From the NCBI GenBank assembly GCA_034509425.1, contig JAVTVJ010000017.1, positions 62,001 through 126,000 on the forward strand: 64,000 bases of DNA. The letters are read 5' to 3'. Below, in pieces: positions 32,029-43,499 of the stretch (its first letter is position 1; each line of letters begins with the position of its first letter). The notes beneath the pieces are model-generated. The model searched no databases, was not told the DNA's origin, and saw nothing but the letters and a program-made list of their open reading frames with translations. This stretch comes from Eopsaltria australis. Lineage: Eukaryota > Chordata > Aves > Passeriformes > Petroicidae. The position numbers were made by a program, and so were the translations under genes.

Positions 32029-32431
32029 TGTTGGAGAATAACTATCTCTGGCTGCACGGACATAAAGTATAAGTGAGCAATCCAGGCCCCTTAGATGAGA
32101 GCTAGGCCTCTGCTCAAGGTTACTCGTAAGACAGCTGTGGGAAAGAGAGACATGAAAGCCAAAAACAAGCTCCAGGTGTCTAAAGACTAACTTGGCAGAA
32201 GAAACTGTTATTGTAGCCTTCTGATACTAACTTAGTGCTCTAATTAGAGAAAAGTCCCATGTGAAACTTCTGTATGAGAACAAACACTGTGTGTATAGTA
32301 GAAGGGAAACTTATCATGTAGTTTTATTTTGGGCACGCAAAGAAGTATAAGTATGCTCACTGTCTGACAATAAACGAGCTCGATTTATCACTCACATTGA
32401 GTTGGCGCCTTGCTCCTTTCGCCCCCCAACA
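32029..32431 (+). mobile_element. P3 3' LTR
   Basis: TGTTGGAGAATAAC...GCCCCCCAACA, 403 bp, followed by GTACCC (32432-32437). The last 11 bases differ from the 5' LTR at about three sites. Confidence 0.93.
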
Positions 32432-32437
32432 GTACCC

Positions 32438-32830
32438 ATTTACCTCAGCCTTTTACATGTCCATTGAGAAGAAAACCAGGCCTTTTGCTGCCCATGTAAC
32501 CCTTCCTGCTGTCCTCCACATCCCTCTCTAGTTGCAACTCCAGCTGATCTCAGGCTTTCCTAACTCCATCCCTGCATGCTCAGTGTTCTGAGCTCCCCAC
32601 TAAAGACTTGTGATACACTCAAGATCACCCTAGCATTACCATTGGCATCCACATGTATCAGCAAAAAAGGATAGATGAGTCTTTGCTCTTTCTGCCACTG
32701 TCCAAATCCAGGACCCTGACAGGCAACAAGTCTCCCAAGACTGCAAGTCAGGCTAGCAGGTGAGTGCCTCACTCCCCCACAAGGTTTCCAACTACCATCA
32801 CCCTCCACTTACTCTGGTGAGGAATCTTTC
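32438..32830 (-). mobile_element. CR1 LINE fragment, minus strand, internally rearranged
   Basis: On the minus strand, 32830-32560 reads as CR1 ORF1 esterase-region sequence (YPFLLIHVDANGNAR...), and 32560-32438 reads as the ORF2 endonuclease-RT linker (LELQLERDVEDSRKGY). The jump between the two implies an internal deletion or two adjacent copies. Removing P3 joins this to the flank at 28708. Confidence 0.65.
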
Positions 32831-34567
32831 ATAATTCATTTTTTTCACTAAAATTAACATTTAAGTGAAACTATTATGCTTTTTAAATTAGAGTAGGTGT
32901 GAAAACTCATCCTCTGAAAATAAAAATCTGATCCACAAGAAAAACATTATGCAGTTTCATTTTTAGTCTAATGCAGCTAGAACATACATCACTGCCTACA
33001 GCTGGGAAAAAGCAAATTCCTAATTCTGTTAACACCAGACAGCAGCAGATCAATATATTGTAAAGAACAAATATGAAATAAAATTTCATTAGCCTCCAAA
33101 TCATATTAGGAAATTTCATTACAAGAAGAGAGAATTCACTTTCATTTATAAAAAACCCAGAAGAATCACATAAAAAGCCAACAAACATCTATTTCTGCAT
33201 GTCTAGAAACTGAAAACACATTAAGATCACTACTTAAAGCATTTTTATTTGGGGGATAATGACTCCAAAGTAGTTCCCTTAAAATAGTCACTGTGGTTTC
33301 ATTCTCAACATAAATCCCTTTCAAAAGGCTTAGTATGGAATCCCAAATTTAGTAGCTGACTAACTGAACAAAACATACACACCAAGTTTTAAAAATTAAA
33401 ACATTGAACATGAAATTTATAAAGCCTTTTTCTTAAATTTAAGTCATTCTATGCTACAGAGATATTCCTTTATTTGCTGAATTAGCTTTCTGAAAATACA
33501 AACTTTATTATACCATTACATTGAAATATACAATGCAACATTGTAGTTAAATCATTGCATCAATACACATGTCCCACTCCATAGATTGAGACACAAGAAA
33601 AGAGAGCATCAAAATCCAGGTCTCATGATTCCTAATTGCACAGTCAGACCCCAAGGTACAACTACAAAAAGAAAACGCACAAAGTAGTATATTATTTAAT
33701 GTTATTTTAACAGGTTGAGGGGTCAACAATAGTAACAGAAGTTTGACAAAACATCACCAAGACAATTATGATTTCGGTGACTGTCAATTAGAAAAGCTTA
33801 CAAAATTATTGATAACTAGGAAATTTAAAATATAGCTAGAAATCAAGAAGCAGCTACTCTGTCAATTATGCCTTTTATATGATGCAGTCACATTTTTAAA
33901 AAATCACAATTATCTAAGATTCCCCTTGATCTTTAAGTCAGTATATTTTAGTCTTGTTCACTTATTTATAGAAGCAAGATTTTTTAAATCTAATATTTAG
34001 CTAAAGAAATTGGATAACAACTGAAATACAAGTTAGCAGTTCGGACTTAAAAATTTTCTAGGTAGCAAAATAAGACCAAGTAGTTCTGATAAATAACAGG
34101 AGAAAATATACATTTGATTGAGGTTCACAACTGAGCAATATGGTAAAAACTGCCTATAGAAGCTAGGATATGAAAATAACAGTCCAGAGATCACAATAAT
34201 GTCCCAAAACAGGGAAAGCATGTGTCTCTGATCTGCATATAAAAGCTAAGAGGAAAAACAATGCTGTAAGTTAGCTCAAAAGAAAGGTCCAGTGTTCTCT
34301 TGCTGCAAGCATAGTATGTTTGTACATGTATTGACCACTAGGAAGTAGAAAGGAAATCAGAGGTTCAGGAAAAAAACCTAGATAATAAACGGAGGGCACG
34401 TGCTAAAAAATACAGAAAAACACCACGAGGTAACAGTATAGAAGTACCTCAGGGAAAGAGATATGACAGCTGAAACACTGAAGAGCAAACAGTTACAACT
34501 TTAAATTTAGAAAAGTTAGTCTATAAGCTCTTATCTTGTTTTCGATTGAGCTTAATTCAAATACCAT
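32831..34567. other. AT-rich non-coding DNA, probably host intron
   Basis: About 1.7 kb without recognisable repeat, LTR or coding motif. On the minus strand it lies downstream of the KCMF1 first exon, so it is a candidate part of KCMF1 intron 1. Confidence 0.5.
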
Positions 34568-34945
34568 TGTCCTGGTTTCGGCCAGGAAAGGGTTAATTTT
34601 TTTGCAGTAGCTGGGAGGGGGTGTGGCCAGGACCCTGAGGCTTCCAAGGAGAAAGGGTTCTTTCCTTCCAGTCAAAAAAACTGGGGGGGGGGAAGTTGTC
34701 GGGCATTGTTTATTGTCTTGAGCTCCATGGTAAGCTTTTTTTTTTTTGCATGTGAATCACTCTCTCTTTACTGTTCCTTATCTCATTGCCGTTTCCAGTA
34801 AATTGTTCTTATCTCAACCCACGATCTTTGCCTTTTGTACCTCCAATTCTCCCCTCCAGCCACCTCCAGAGGGCAGGGGGAAAAGGGAGGGGGTAGCGAG
34901 CAGCAGCAGTGGTTTTAGTGGGAGTACCATTCCTAAACCACGACA
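34568..34945 (+). mobile_element. Solo LTR, ERVL-like, 378 bp
   Basis: TGTCCTGGTTTCGGCC...CCTAAACCACGACA with flanks ACCAT (34563-34567) and GCCAT (34946-34950), a 5-bp duplication with one mismatch. It shares start, end and the TTCTTATCTCAACCCACGA segment with the LTR at 17670/27625. Confidence 0.88.
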
Positions 34946-35085
34946 GCCATTCAAAAGACTCATTTTTGCTCAGTAGATTTATGAGCAATCTGAAATCATC
35001 AAATGCCTGTGAGGAAACGCTCACCCTCACAAGAAATGGACCTCCAGTAGTTAGCACCTTGTTTAAAAACATGAGATGCACATAA

Positions 35086-36004
35086 AATGTGACTCAATGT
35101 CCAAGTGGTGTCCCTCAGGGATCTTTATTGGGACCAGTATTGTTTAATATCTTCATTAATAACATTGATACTGGGACTGAGTGCACCCTCAGGAAGTTTA
35201 CAGATGACACCAAGCTGAGTGGTGCAATTGATTCCCTAGAGGGAAGGGATGCCATCCAGTGGGACCTGGAGAGGCTTGAGGAGTTGGCCTATGGAATCCT
35301 CATGAAGTACAAGAAGGCCAAATGCAAGGTCCTGCACCTGGGTCAGGGCAACCCCCAGGATCAATACAGGCTGGGAAATAAATGGACTGAGAGCAGTACT
35401 GCAGAGGAGTTGAGGGTACTAGTGGATAAAAAAATTGGACATGAGCTAGTAGCATATGCTTGCAGTTTAAAAAGCCAACTGTATCCTGGGCTGCATCAAA
35501 AGAAGCCTGGTCAGTGGGTTGCAGGAAATTATTCTCCCCCTCTGCTCTGCTCTTGTGACACCCCACCTGGAGTACTGTGTCCAGCTCTGGGGTCCCCAGT
35601 AAAAGACGGATATGCACCTGTTAGAGGAGGTCCAAGAGGGCCACAAAAGTGTTCAAAGGGCTGAAACACCTTTCCTATGAAGAAAGGCTGAGAGAGCTGG
35701 GATAGACTTTATCATGGTCTTTCAACAGTTAAAGGGGACTTATAAGAAAGACAGACACTTACCAAGGCCTGTAGTGACAGAACAGGGAGCAACAGTTTTG
35801 AACTGAAAGCAGGTGGTGAGAAACTGGAACAGGCTGCCCAGAGAAGTTGGAAGGTTGCTCCATCCTTGGAAATGTTCAGGGTCAGACTGGATGATGCTTC
35901 AAGCAGCCTGATCTAGTGAAAGATGTCCCTGTCCATGGCAGGGGGGTTGGACTACATGATCTTTAAGTTTAAAGACCCTTTCCAACCCAATTCTTTGATT
36001 TGAT
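35086..36004 (+). pseudogene. CR1 LINE, RT C-terminal part and 3' end, plus strand
   Basis: The open frame 35089-35664 carries VPQGSLLGPVLFNIFIN (RT block 4) and the catalytic-box region TDDTKLSG (the expected first residue pair FA is FT here), then the CR1 thumb. From 35650 to 36004 comes the 3' untranslated part, ending in a short ATT(T/C)TTTGATTTGATG-like terminal repeat. The element is 5'-truncated and inactive. Confidence 0.88.
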
Positions 36005-37384
36005 GCTGCACATAAGATGGTCTCACCCATGTGCTGTATTCTCATGTTTCCTTTTAAGAATACACGATGGAAATATACAACTCTACCACCCTACTGTTTT
36101 ACCACATCAAGACAGCACAGTTCTCTAGCCTAAGAAATTATGTATACACAGACACAAGCTTGATATTCCATCAATTCATTTCAGAGCAATTTTTAAGAAG
36201 GTAGCATTTGGGGAGGTGCTCTAGCCTATAGAGTAAGTCTACCTGTAACACAGAACTTGCATATACCTAGTACTACTTTAAAGAAATTTTTTAACATCTT
36301 AGCCCATGCTGGCTCCTGCAGGCAATCCTAAGCGTGAATTGTTTTCCTCCTATGTATTACCACGCACACCATAACAGTAACCACCTTACAGCACTGGTAA
36401 TGTTGCTTTGCAGAACACTCACTCAGAAATAGCTCTGCACCTCATACCAGCCTCCTGACAGTACCAACAGATGTTCAAAACTTTTTTAATCCTGCATTAG
36501 CCTGTCAAAGAGGGGTATGGTATAGCAAAGGTCCTAGTGTAGCAGTTGTAATATTGACCACAGAATGTATTTTACAAAAATAGCTCAAGCTTTTTCAAGT
36601 TAGAGCCTATGAACAGATCTGCTTTTCTTCTGCACCATTTGCAGAGGCCTTAGAACAACCACAGGTAGAAAACAAAAGGATTCCCAATCCTACTGTTTAA
36701 ATACAACTTCTCTAACCTCCTGAACTTTTAATTTATTTTTTATTGAACTATATAAATCTAATGATTCAAAGGTATTGCCTCATTTGAGCCAAAAGAAACT
36801 AAAGAAGCATAGACTACTATAACTGCACGATACAGCTGAGACTCAAGTCCTTACTGTCACAAAAAAAGAATGCAGGCAGCTTCTTGCAGTTTATAGAGGT
36901 TTAACACATTATTCTACACAGTTTAAAAAATCTATTTTTTTCAAAAGCATTAATTAACAAAGCATTTGAGGAAAGGGAACAAGGTGTTTGGAGCAAGTTT
37001 AACATGAAATTCAATACAAGCATCACAAACAGAAACCATTAGCTGCTGATCTGATACAGTTACTCAGAAAACATGTCATAGCACCGCCCCAATGAATTAT
37101 TGGGTTCTGTACCCCCAACCAATTATTATTTTGAACTGCTGTGTTGGGGTTTTTTAATTCCTGAATAGACTGTCATATTTTTACATATGATTCTCAACAA
37201 TCCTATCAGATATGAGCTCCTTATTCAGCTTTCTGGTCACACTGCTTAAATCATTCCTGCTTCCAGGATACAAGAAACAAAAAGAGTAACATGGTTACAT
37301 AGTATAAAACCCACCCATACATGTGAAAACACCATTTAAATACAATTTCTTCAATATGATGCCATGCGCTAAGCCTAATAATTT
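36005..37384. other. AT-rich non-coding DNA, probably host intron
   Basis: No repeats or coding signals recognised in about 1.4 kb. Candidate KCMF1 intron 1 sequence. Confidence 0.45.
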
Positions 37385-37990
37385 GTGCTCTGCAGATCCC
37401 ATTCCTTCAGGCAGCCATCTGAAATGTCTATAGCAACACCTACCAATACTAGTTTGACCCATGAGGATCACAGAACTACTTTAAGAATAGCCTTTACTTA
37501 TAAGGCACCGATGATAAAGTCAAGTCAGTTTCCAGAAGTGAAAGCCATCCAACTAGCCCTAGAGATTGCTGAGAGAGAAAAGTGGCCTGCACTCTATACT
37601 GACTCCTGGATGGTGCCTAATGCCCTATGGGGGTGGCTACAGAAATGGAAGAATACCAACTGGCAACATAGGGGTATACTTATCTGGGTTGCTGCATTGT
37701 GGCAGGACATTGCTGCACGGGTAGAAAATATGACTCTGAAGGTACGCCATGTAGATGCTCACATGCTCAAAAGTCATGCCACTGAAGAACATCAAAACAA
37801 TGAACAGGTAGATAAGGCTGCCAAGATTGAAATAGCTCAGGTAGACTTGGACTGGGAGCAGAAGGGTGGGCTATTTATAGCTTGATAGACCCATAAAACA
37901 TCAGGACATCTAGGAAGGGATGCAACATACAGAGGCCATCACACAGGTTATTCATGAATATTAAATGTGCTGCAATCAAGCAAGCCATGA
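37385..37990 (+). pseudogene. ERVL pol fragment: RNase H and start of integrase
   Basis: A 166-codon frame (37385-37885) encodes an ERVL-type RNase H: FPEVKAIQLALEIAE (the conserved Glu helix), YTDSWMVPNALWGWL (TDS motif) and VRHVDAHMLK (terminal His block). The beginning of an integrase HHCC domain follows in a shifted frame (QVIHEY...CAAIKQA-like). No LTR, gag or RT adjoins it, so it is an isolated scrap, here in putative intron DNA. Confidence 0.85.
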
Positions 37991-40900
37991 AGAAAGAACA
38001 AACCTAATCACTTGAATAAAATTCTCAAGGTACTTTGACATCTTCAAAAAGGGCTCCAACCTTGAACCAAAGACTGTAAAAGGTATGAGTCAAGCAACTG
38101 CTTGTATTCACTTTTGAACTTTTAGAAATACTTTTTCTATGTCTCATCTGGTCCTCCCCTACATACAACAGCCTCCTTCCCTTTACACCCTTGACAAGGC
38201 AGAGTACAAGATAATATGTGGCTATTTAATTTCACAGCGCGTGTGCTCAAAGAGGGTTGAATTAGGTTTCTCTGCGCAATCTAGTTCTGGCACATCCCAA
38301 CTCCTGAGTACTCAACTTGACAACCTTGCTGTTCTGAACAGCTTCTTGAATGCAGTAACATTTTTCATATCTCACCAAGAAACACAGTAGCAGTAAAAAC
38401 AAGCATGATTATCTGCACTGATATCCCACAACCTTTCCCGAGTTGATATCAGTAAAGTAAACACTAAGGTGCACAAATAGTTAGTTTTTCCATATTACTT
38501 TTCCTCTCAACACAAGTTAATTTTGCTCACCTTGTGTCACTCATCATTGAGCATTAGCTCTTCCTAAAGTTTCTTGGAAGACCACCTAATCACTCCAGCT
38601 CAAATAACTGTCCTATTTGCAAGCATTTCTATCCCACTATTCCCCTTCCTCACATTCTCCACTCTCTGGATAATTTCTCCAGTTCTGTACCCATTCCACT
38701 TTTCAAGGTATGCAGCAGTCAATGGCAAAAGGTCAACAGTTAAATTTACTCTCTCTTTTCCTGTCTCCCAACCAACTTCTTATCACAACAGGACTTAATT
38801 TCTCTCCACTAAGTAAAGAAAGCACCAAGAGACCCTGATTAAAAGTAATCTTATACCTCTATCAGATACTTAAGAGGCCTGAGACATTGGAATTCCAAGT
38901 CCTCCAGCATTTATCTTCTCAAACACACTCTTCCCCATCACAAAACTGATTCTGACAAAACCAAGCCATTTTGACAAAAAAACACAGAGCAGTGATACAA
39001 TTTATTAACATGTCTGAAGCTCACTTTCCTCCTATACCTTATCCTTGCAAGAACAACTTCCATCATCTTACAGATTGAGAACTTTCAGCCAACCACAGAC
39101 CCTATATCAAGGAAACTTATCCTAACCTTATAACTAATATAAAATTAACATGTTAAATGAGGGATAAAAGAAAAACATTAAGAAAACTCAAGATAAACCA
39201 GGTTCCTATAAAATCTATCACAAAAGTACAACTGCTGCTGCAGCTTTATTTTTTCAGCTTTGATGAGGTTTTTCCTTCCTAATATAGGATATTTATGTCA
39301 ACAGTGTAACATTACCATCAACAGTTTATTAGAAGATAACTATTTTCATTTTTAAAAATCTGCAACTTCAAAGGACATCGATATACCCATTTACAATTTT
39401 TTACAAAACCATGCTTAACATTATTTCCATATTTAAATTTCTGCTGATAAGACTAAGAAAAACATACCCCACACTACAAACAAAACATACACCAGAAAAA
39501 AATAAAAACATAACCTCTATCAATCAGGAACACATTTTTTTTAAATTCTCTTTTAATAAAACATCGTAACACATCATACTACTTTTGTGGCTTTTACCAG
39601 TGTAATTTAACAAGTCTGCATTTTACTACCCTGCTTTAAATCCCATACCATGGATATCTATCACAGCAGCAGTTTACAGAGTATTTTTCCAACAAAGCCA
39701 CAAAACCTTTTTATTAACCCTTATTTTACTTGCTGTTGTTGTTCACATTTGCCTCATTACCTGCATTATCTCCAACAACCCCCTCACACACTCTTTGGGA
39801 AAAAAACCCAAAAACAACCAACAGCAGCAAAAAAAAAAACCCAAAAAACAAACAAACAAACCAAACAAAAACACCAACCCCACACACACCACCAAAAACA
39901 AACACACAGTACACCACATCTTAATCAGAAAAGAAACAAGAGGAATTAGTACCTTTACTAGAAAAAAGGGTTAGTAGATTTGGGCAAGTCTGGTCTTATG
40001 CAAGCATGCACACTAACAAAATGCTCTAGCTATACACCAAATAGCCATCATACCAATCCTCCATCTAGAAGTCAGTATTACCCCCAAAAACTAAAGTCTT
40101 CCAGCACATTGCTTTCAAAACATCAAGATTAAATAAAGATATCTCAATTCCTTTTAAAAATATTATTCTCACAACTCTAGGAGAATCAAAATTATGTATG
40201 GAGACAGCTGCTAAATTTACTTCCTAACAGAGCCAAAAATTAATCTTTCAAGATATAAGGTAGAACGCCTACAAAATATTTTTATTAGTGCAATTACCAG
40301 TAAAAAGGGGTAGAAAAACAAGCAAATTTATTTACGCATAAGTACTCTCTACATAAATTCCCTTCTTTCATTTTTCTCTCTTCTCACTTTTTTATTAATC
40401 CTTAACTATCCCTTTCATGCACCCATAGCAAAAAAAAAAAAACACCAAAAAAAAAAAAACCAACAAAACAAAGAAACCTCCCTCAAAAAAGAACAAGGAC
40501 AAACACAAAATACTTAGATGACCTCTACAAAAGCTGCTACTAGATTGGCATGTTTCCTCTATTTAAATACAGAACTCGAAAATAATGTTACTTCTCAACC
40601 TGTCAAAGCTACCAAAATACAAACTACACTTGAACAAGGCAAACTCTTTCTCCCAATCCCAACACCACAGCCAATTATCTGCATAAATTCCTTCCACACC
40701 TACCGTGTAACCCCCTCCCCCATCTTAATTATACCCAAGTAGACCACACTCCAATCCACTTCTGGATGCCAGGCCACCCTTCTTGCATTGACTCCCTTCA
40801 AACGCTGCTCTCCCCAAGCCTTATGCCCCACAATCCTTTTTCCTCCTCCTCCATACCCTAAGAAACCTGAGGGTACTTCCCCTCACAGGGAACATATCAT

Positions 40901-41129
40901 GCCAAGCCCGCCTTCTCTTCTTCTGCATTCCTCCCTTCACATCATGCCATTCAGAACTCCCAGGGCACATCAGCAAGCCACTCTGATGCCCACCCCCCAC
41001 ACACCTTCCTCCTTTCCCCCAAAACAGATTCCTTCAGGCCCACCTCTCAGGCTCATCTTTCAAACAGTGAAGTAAAAGTAAGAGAAGCAAAAACAAACAG
41101 CCCTTCTATATCCTACCCTCTATTATCTG
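37991..41129. other. AT-rich non-coding DNA with A-rich simple repeats
   Basis: No gene recognised. Contains an A-rich/(CAAA)n-like low-complexity stretch (39796-39905) and interrupted poly(A) tracts (40430-40462). Becomes C-rich near 40780-41040 on approach to the CpG island. Probable KCMF1 intron 1. Confidence 0.5.
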
Positions 41130-42480
41130 CCTCAGACACACTCCTTGTCCGGGCCGAAGCAAGGCCCGAGTCGCGGGCTAGTGAGGAGTGGCAGAGACCA
41201 GGCCTACGTCAAGCTGCGGTAGGCCCTTCAACCTCAGCAAGCACAGGCCTGGCGTGCGTGCTTAGTGGCGACAGAAAAAGGACTCAGAGCCTATCCATAA
41301 AGTACACGACCACGGCCTCCCCTCCCACAACACTACAAAGCAAGGCTTGGCCGCCGCCTTCCTCCTTCCACCATGGCCACTTTTCGCGACCGACTCCACA
41401 GGCCCCGCTCTCAGCGACGGTGCCGCCATGTTGACCCACCTCACACAGCGGCAAGCGAGGCCGTACAGGGCTCAAGGACATTCCCCCACCCCCACCCCCA
41501 CCCCCCACCGCGGTCTTGGGTCTCTCACCTTCATGTCGGGACATCCTAATCTTGAGGCTGCTGCCCAGGCCTGTCCCTAGGCTCCCACTGGGCTGCTCAG
41601 GCGTCGCTTTAGGCCAGGTCCCTCCCGTCTTACGCACTGACCCCCAAACGCGAAGCGACCAAGCAACAAAAAAGGGAAAGAAATGGGGGGGGGGGGGGGG
41701 GGCGGGGGTGAAGCAAAGAGGTATTTTTTTCAACGGCCTCAGCCAGCCAGCCGGCCGGCCGGCCCGTCTGTATCTCCCCACCTCCCTCTCTCTCTTCCTT
41801 CCTTCCTCCCTCCCTCCCTCCGGGGGGGGGGGCGGGCGGATCCACCAGCAGTGACTTCCCAGGCGCCACGATACGGTGAATCGTAGGCCCCTTTTCCTCT
41901 TCCGTCGCTTTAATCTACACCCCGCTTCCTGAGTTCCCACCTCTATTCCCTCTTCTGTTGTTACTGTAAAAACACTGACCGCACCCCTCAGCTCTTTCGC
42001 GCCCTAAGATCAAGGTCTCCCAGTTTCTTTCCTTCTCTACCTGTTTGTTTGGGTTTTTTAATTCTCTCTCTCTTTTTTTCTTAATTCCTTCTCTGTCCGA
42101 TAGCCACTGCTACTGCAAACGGGAAGGAAGAGTAAGTACGCAGCCAATAGAAAGGAGGATCGGCTCCACGCAGCGCAGAGAAAGCCGCGGAGCTGAGCGT
42201 AGTTTACGTGTAATTGGATGGGTTTCTCCCCTTCTTCCTCTAAATTAGGAGAGACTGCTTTCTCCTGCAATTCACCAGACACCGCCTCCTTCACCATTTT
42301 GGCCTCTGACAATTGCCCATGTGCCGCGGGAGGCAGAGAGAAGAGCCCCCCCTGCTTGTCCCTGTTGTAGAACACCGCTGTAGTGGTGGTGCTGCACCTC
42401 TATGGGTGCACGGAGGTCTCCCTCGTCCCCTAGTAAAGACGCGAGGAATGGCAGCAACCCGACAGCAGCCTTGAGGAAGG
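41130..42480. promoter_or_regulatory. CpG island over KCMF1 exon 1
   Basis: CpG-rich, GC-rich sequence in contrast to the AT-rich DNA on its left, including GGGCCGAAGC, GCGGCGG-type and CGCCATGTTG motifs. Contains a poly(G) tract (41684-41702) and a pyrimidine tract (41780-41822). A TATA box is not obvious, as is typical of housekeeping promoters. Transcription for KCMF1 would run leftwards (minus strand); the transcription start is not resolved. Confidence 0.7.
41529..41544 (-). CDS. KCMF1: KCMF1 first coding exon (start codon to splice donor)
   Basis: On the minus strand, ATGTCCCGACATGAAG (41544-41529) is followed directly by GTGAGA, a good splice donor at 41528-41527. It encodes Met-Ser-Arg-His-Glu plus the first base of a Gly codon, the start I know for KCMF1, a ZZ-type zinc-finger E3 ubiquitin ligase that binds RAD6/UBR4. 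Only this short exon is present; exon 2 was not found in the window, so intron 1 would extend beyond it to the left. The CpG island context supports a first exon. The 16-bp match is short, hence moderate confidence. Confidence 0.65.
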
Positions 42481-42689
42481 AGATAAGCTCAACGAGGTGG
42501 TTCATGGTACTTCTCATTCCCTCTCCTTTCCAGTGTGGCTTGGAAAGCCCTCTCTGTCATTTGGGGAAGTGTAGCGAGCAGTGACACATGCTCTAATGCT
42601 TCCTGCCCCGTCCTGGCTGCCTGACTCCTGAAACAGAGGGTGCTTGGGTAACTTCTCAATCAGCTGAGAAATGTAAATTGTTCGCTAGC

Positions 42690-43320
42690 TGTCGGTGTCC
42701 AGCCCGGATTCCGGACAGCCTCCAGCTGGTCACATTCCAGAAGTGTCCCTGTCCTGAAGGAGCACTCCCGCGGCGTCACTTAGACACCGGCCAGTGAAGC
42801 TGCTCGCCCGGCAGGGTGACGCGCCGGGAGCGAGGAGCTGCGATCGCTAGCTGCTGAAGTAGAAATAAAGCGAGAGGGACTTCTGGTATGGAAGAATTCT
42901 GTGCGGCTTTATTGCAGGAAGTCCAGCACAGAGGGAATTCAGGGACCAAAAGCCCTGAGTACTCTCTGCGACCACTTTATGAGGGACACGTACTAACCAA
43001 TCCGGTGAGGGTCCAGGGGAGGAACCAGGGCAGAATCAGGGAACAAGTCCAATGGAAGGGGGAGAGGAGAGGAGGTAAGAGGCACAGGGGTGTGGGATTG
43101 AAGAGAAGGCCAAGAGGGGAAAGTAGAGGGGGGGGTTGTGGTGAAGAGGGGAGGGTTAAAGGAAAAGGAGTCTTGAGGTAAAGGGGAGAGAATGTGGTGA
43201 GGTGCAAAGAGGGAGGGCAGAAGGGGATTGGAGGGATAGGGACTGGGGAGTAGAGAGGGAAGAGGGTGGGTGTTTTGCACCAGGAGGTGCCGGTTCATGA
43301 TGATGCTAGCAAGAAAAACA
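42690..43320 (-). mobile_element. Probable LTR, minus strand, with pyrimidine-rich U3
   Basis: On the minus strand: CGGATTGGTT (CCAAT box), CATAAAG (TATA-like), then CAATAAAGCCG (poly(A) signal) and a GC-rich U5 ending ...GACACCGACA at 42690. The U3 (43280-43020) is almost pure pyrimidine on this strand. The left U3 end is guessed at 43320 (TGTTTTTCTTGC); no matching target duplication was found. Long ORFs over it are composition artefacts. Confidence 0.5.
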
Positions 43321-43499
43321 CTTAGACTCTGTAATATATAATTTAAAATGCTATTTATTAGAGCTAAAACTATAAAGAGGAAGAGGATAGTATAGATAAT
43401 GTTATGTCCCTTCAGACGGTGGGAACCCTGAGTTGTGCAGCATTGAATGGGCCTCTGATCAGGGAGCAGCACACTGTGCAAACCCTGTCTGTAGAAAGG
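43321..43499. other. Unassigned AT-rich spacer
   Basis: No features recognised. It ends with AAAGG, the left duplication of the next LTR; contiguous before that insertion with 44371-44733. Confidence 0.4.

Larger units (their letters stand above)
28709..32431 (+). mobile_element. P3: short, probably non-autonomous provirus (tRNA-Trp primer)
   Basis: 3.7 kb with 403-bp LTRs, a perfect 6-bp target duplication GTACCC (28703-28708 and 32432-32437), a tRNA-Trp-type primer site and a polypurine tract (AAGAAAAGAAGGGGGAT before 32029). The LTRs differ at about eight positions (2%). The 2.9-kb interior holds only a gag N-terminal fragment and a possible env tail; no protease, RT or integrase motif is visible in any frame. 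Six-base duplication and primer suggest an alpha/beta-type helper. Confidence 0.88.

Noticed and set aside
39726..39949. A-rich repeats considered as a possible CRISPR-like or structured array
   Set aside because: Irregular low-complexity CAAA tracts without spacers; this is vertebrate DNA and no array structure exists.
41284..41940. 218-codon minus-strand frame across the CpG island
   Set aside because: GC-rich composition gives long open frames. The KCMF1 start lies within this region but coding ends at a splice donor after 16 bases, and the long frame is not a known protein.
42993..43481. 162-codon Leu/Pro/Ser-rich minus-strand frame
   Set aside because: It is the pyrimidine-rich U3 of a probable LTR; residue composition follows the CT tract.
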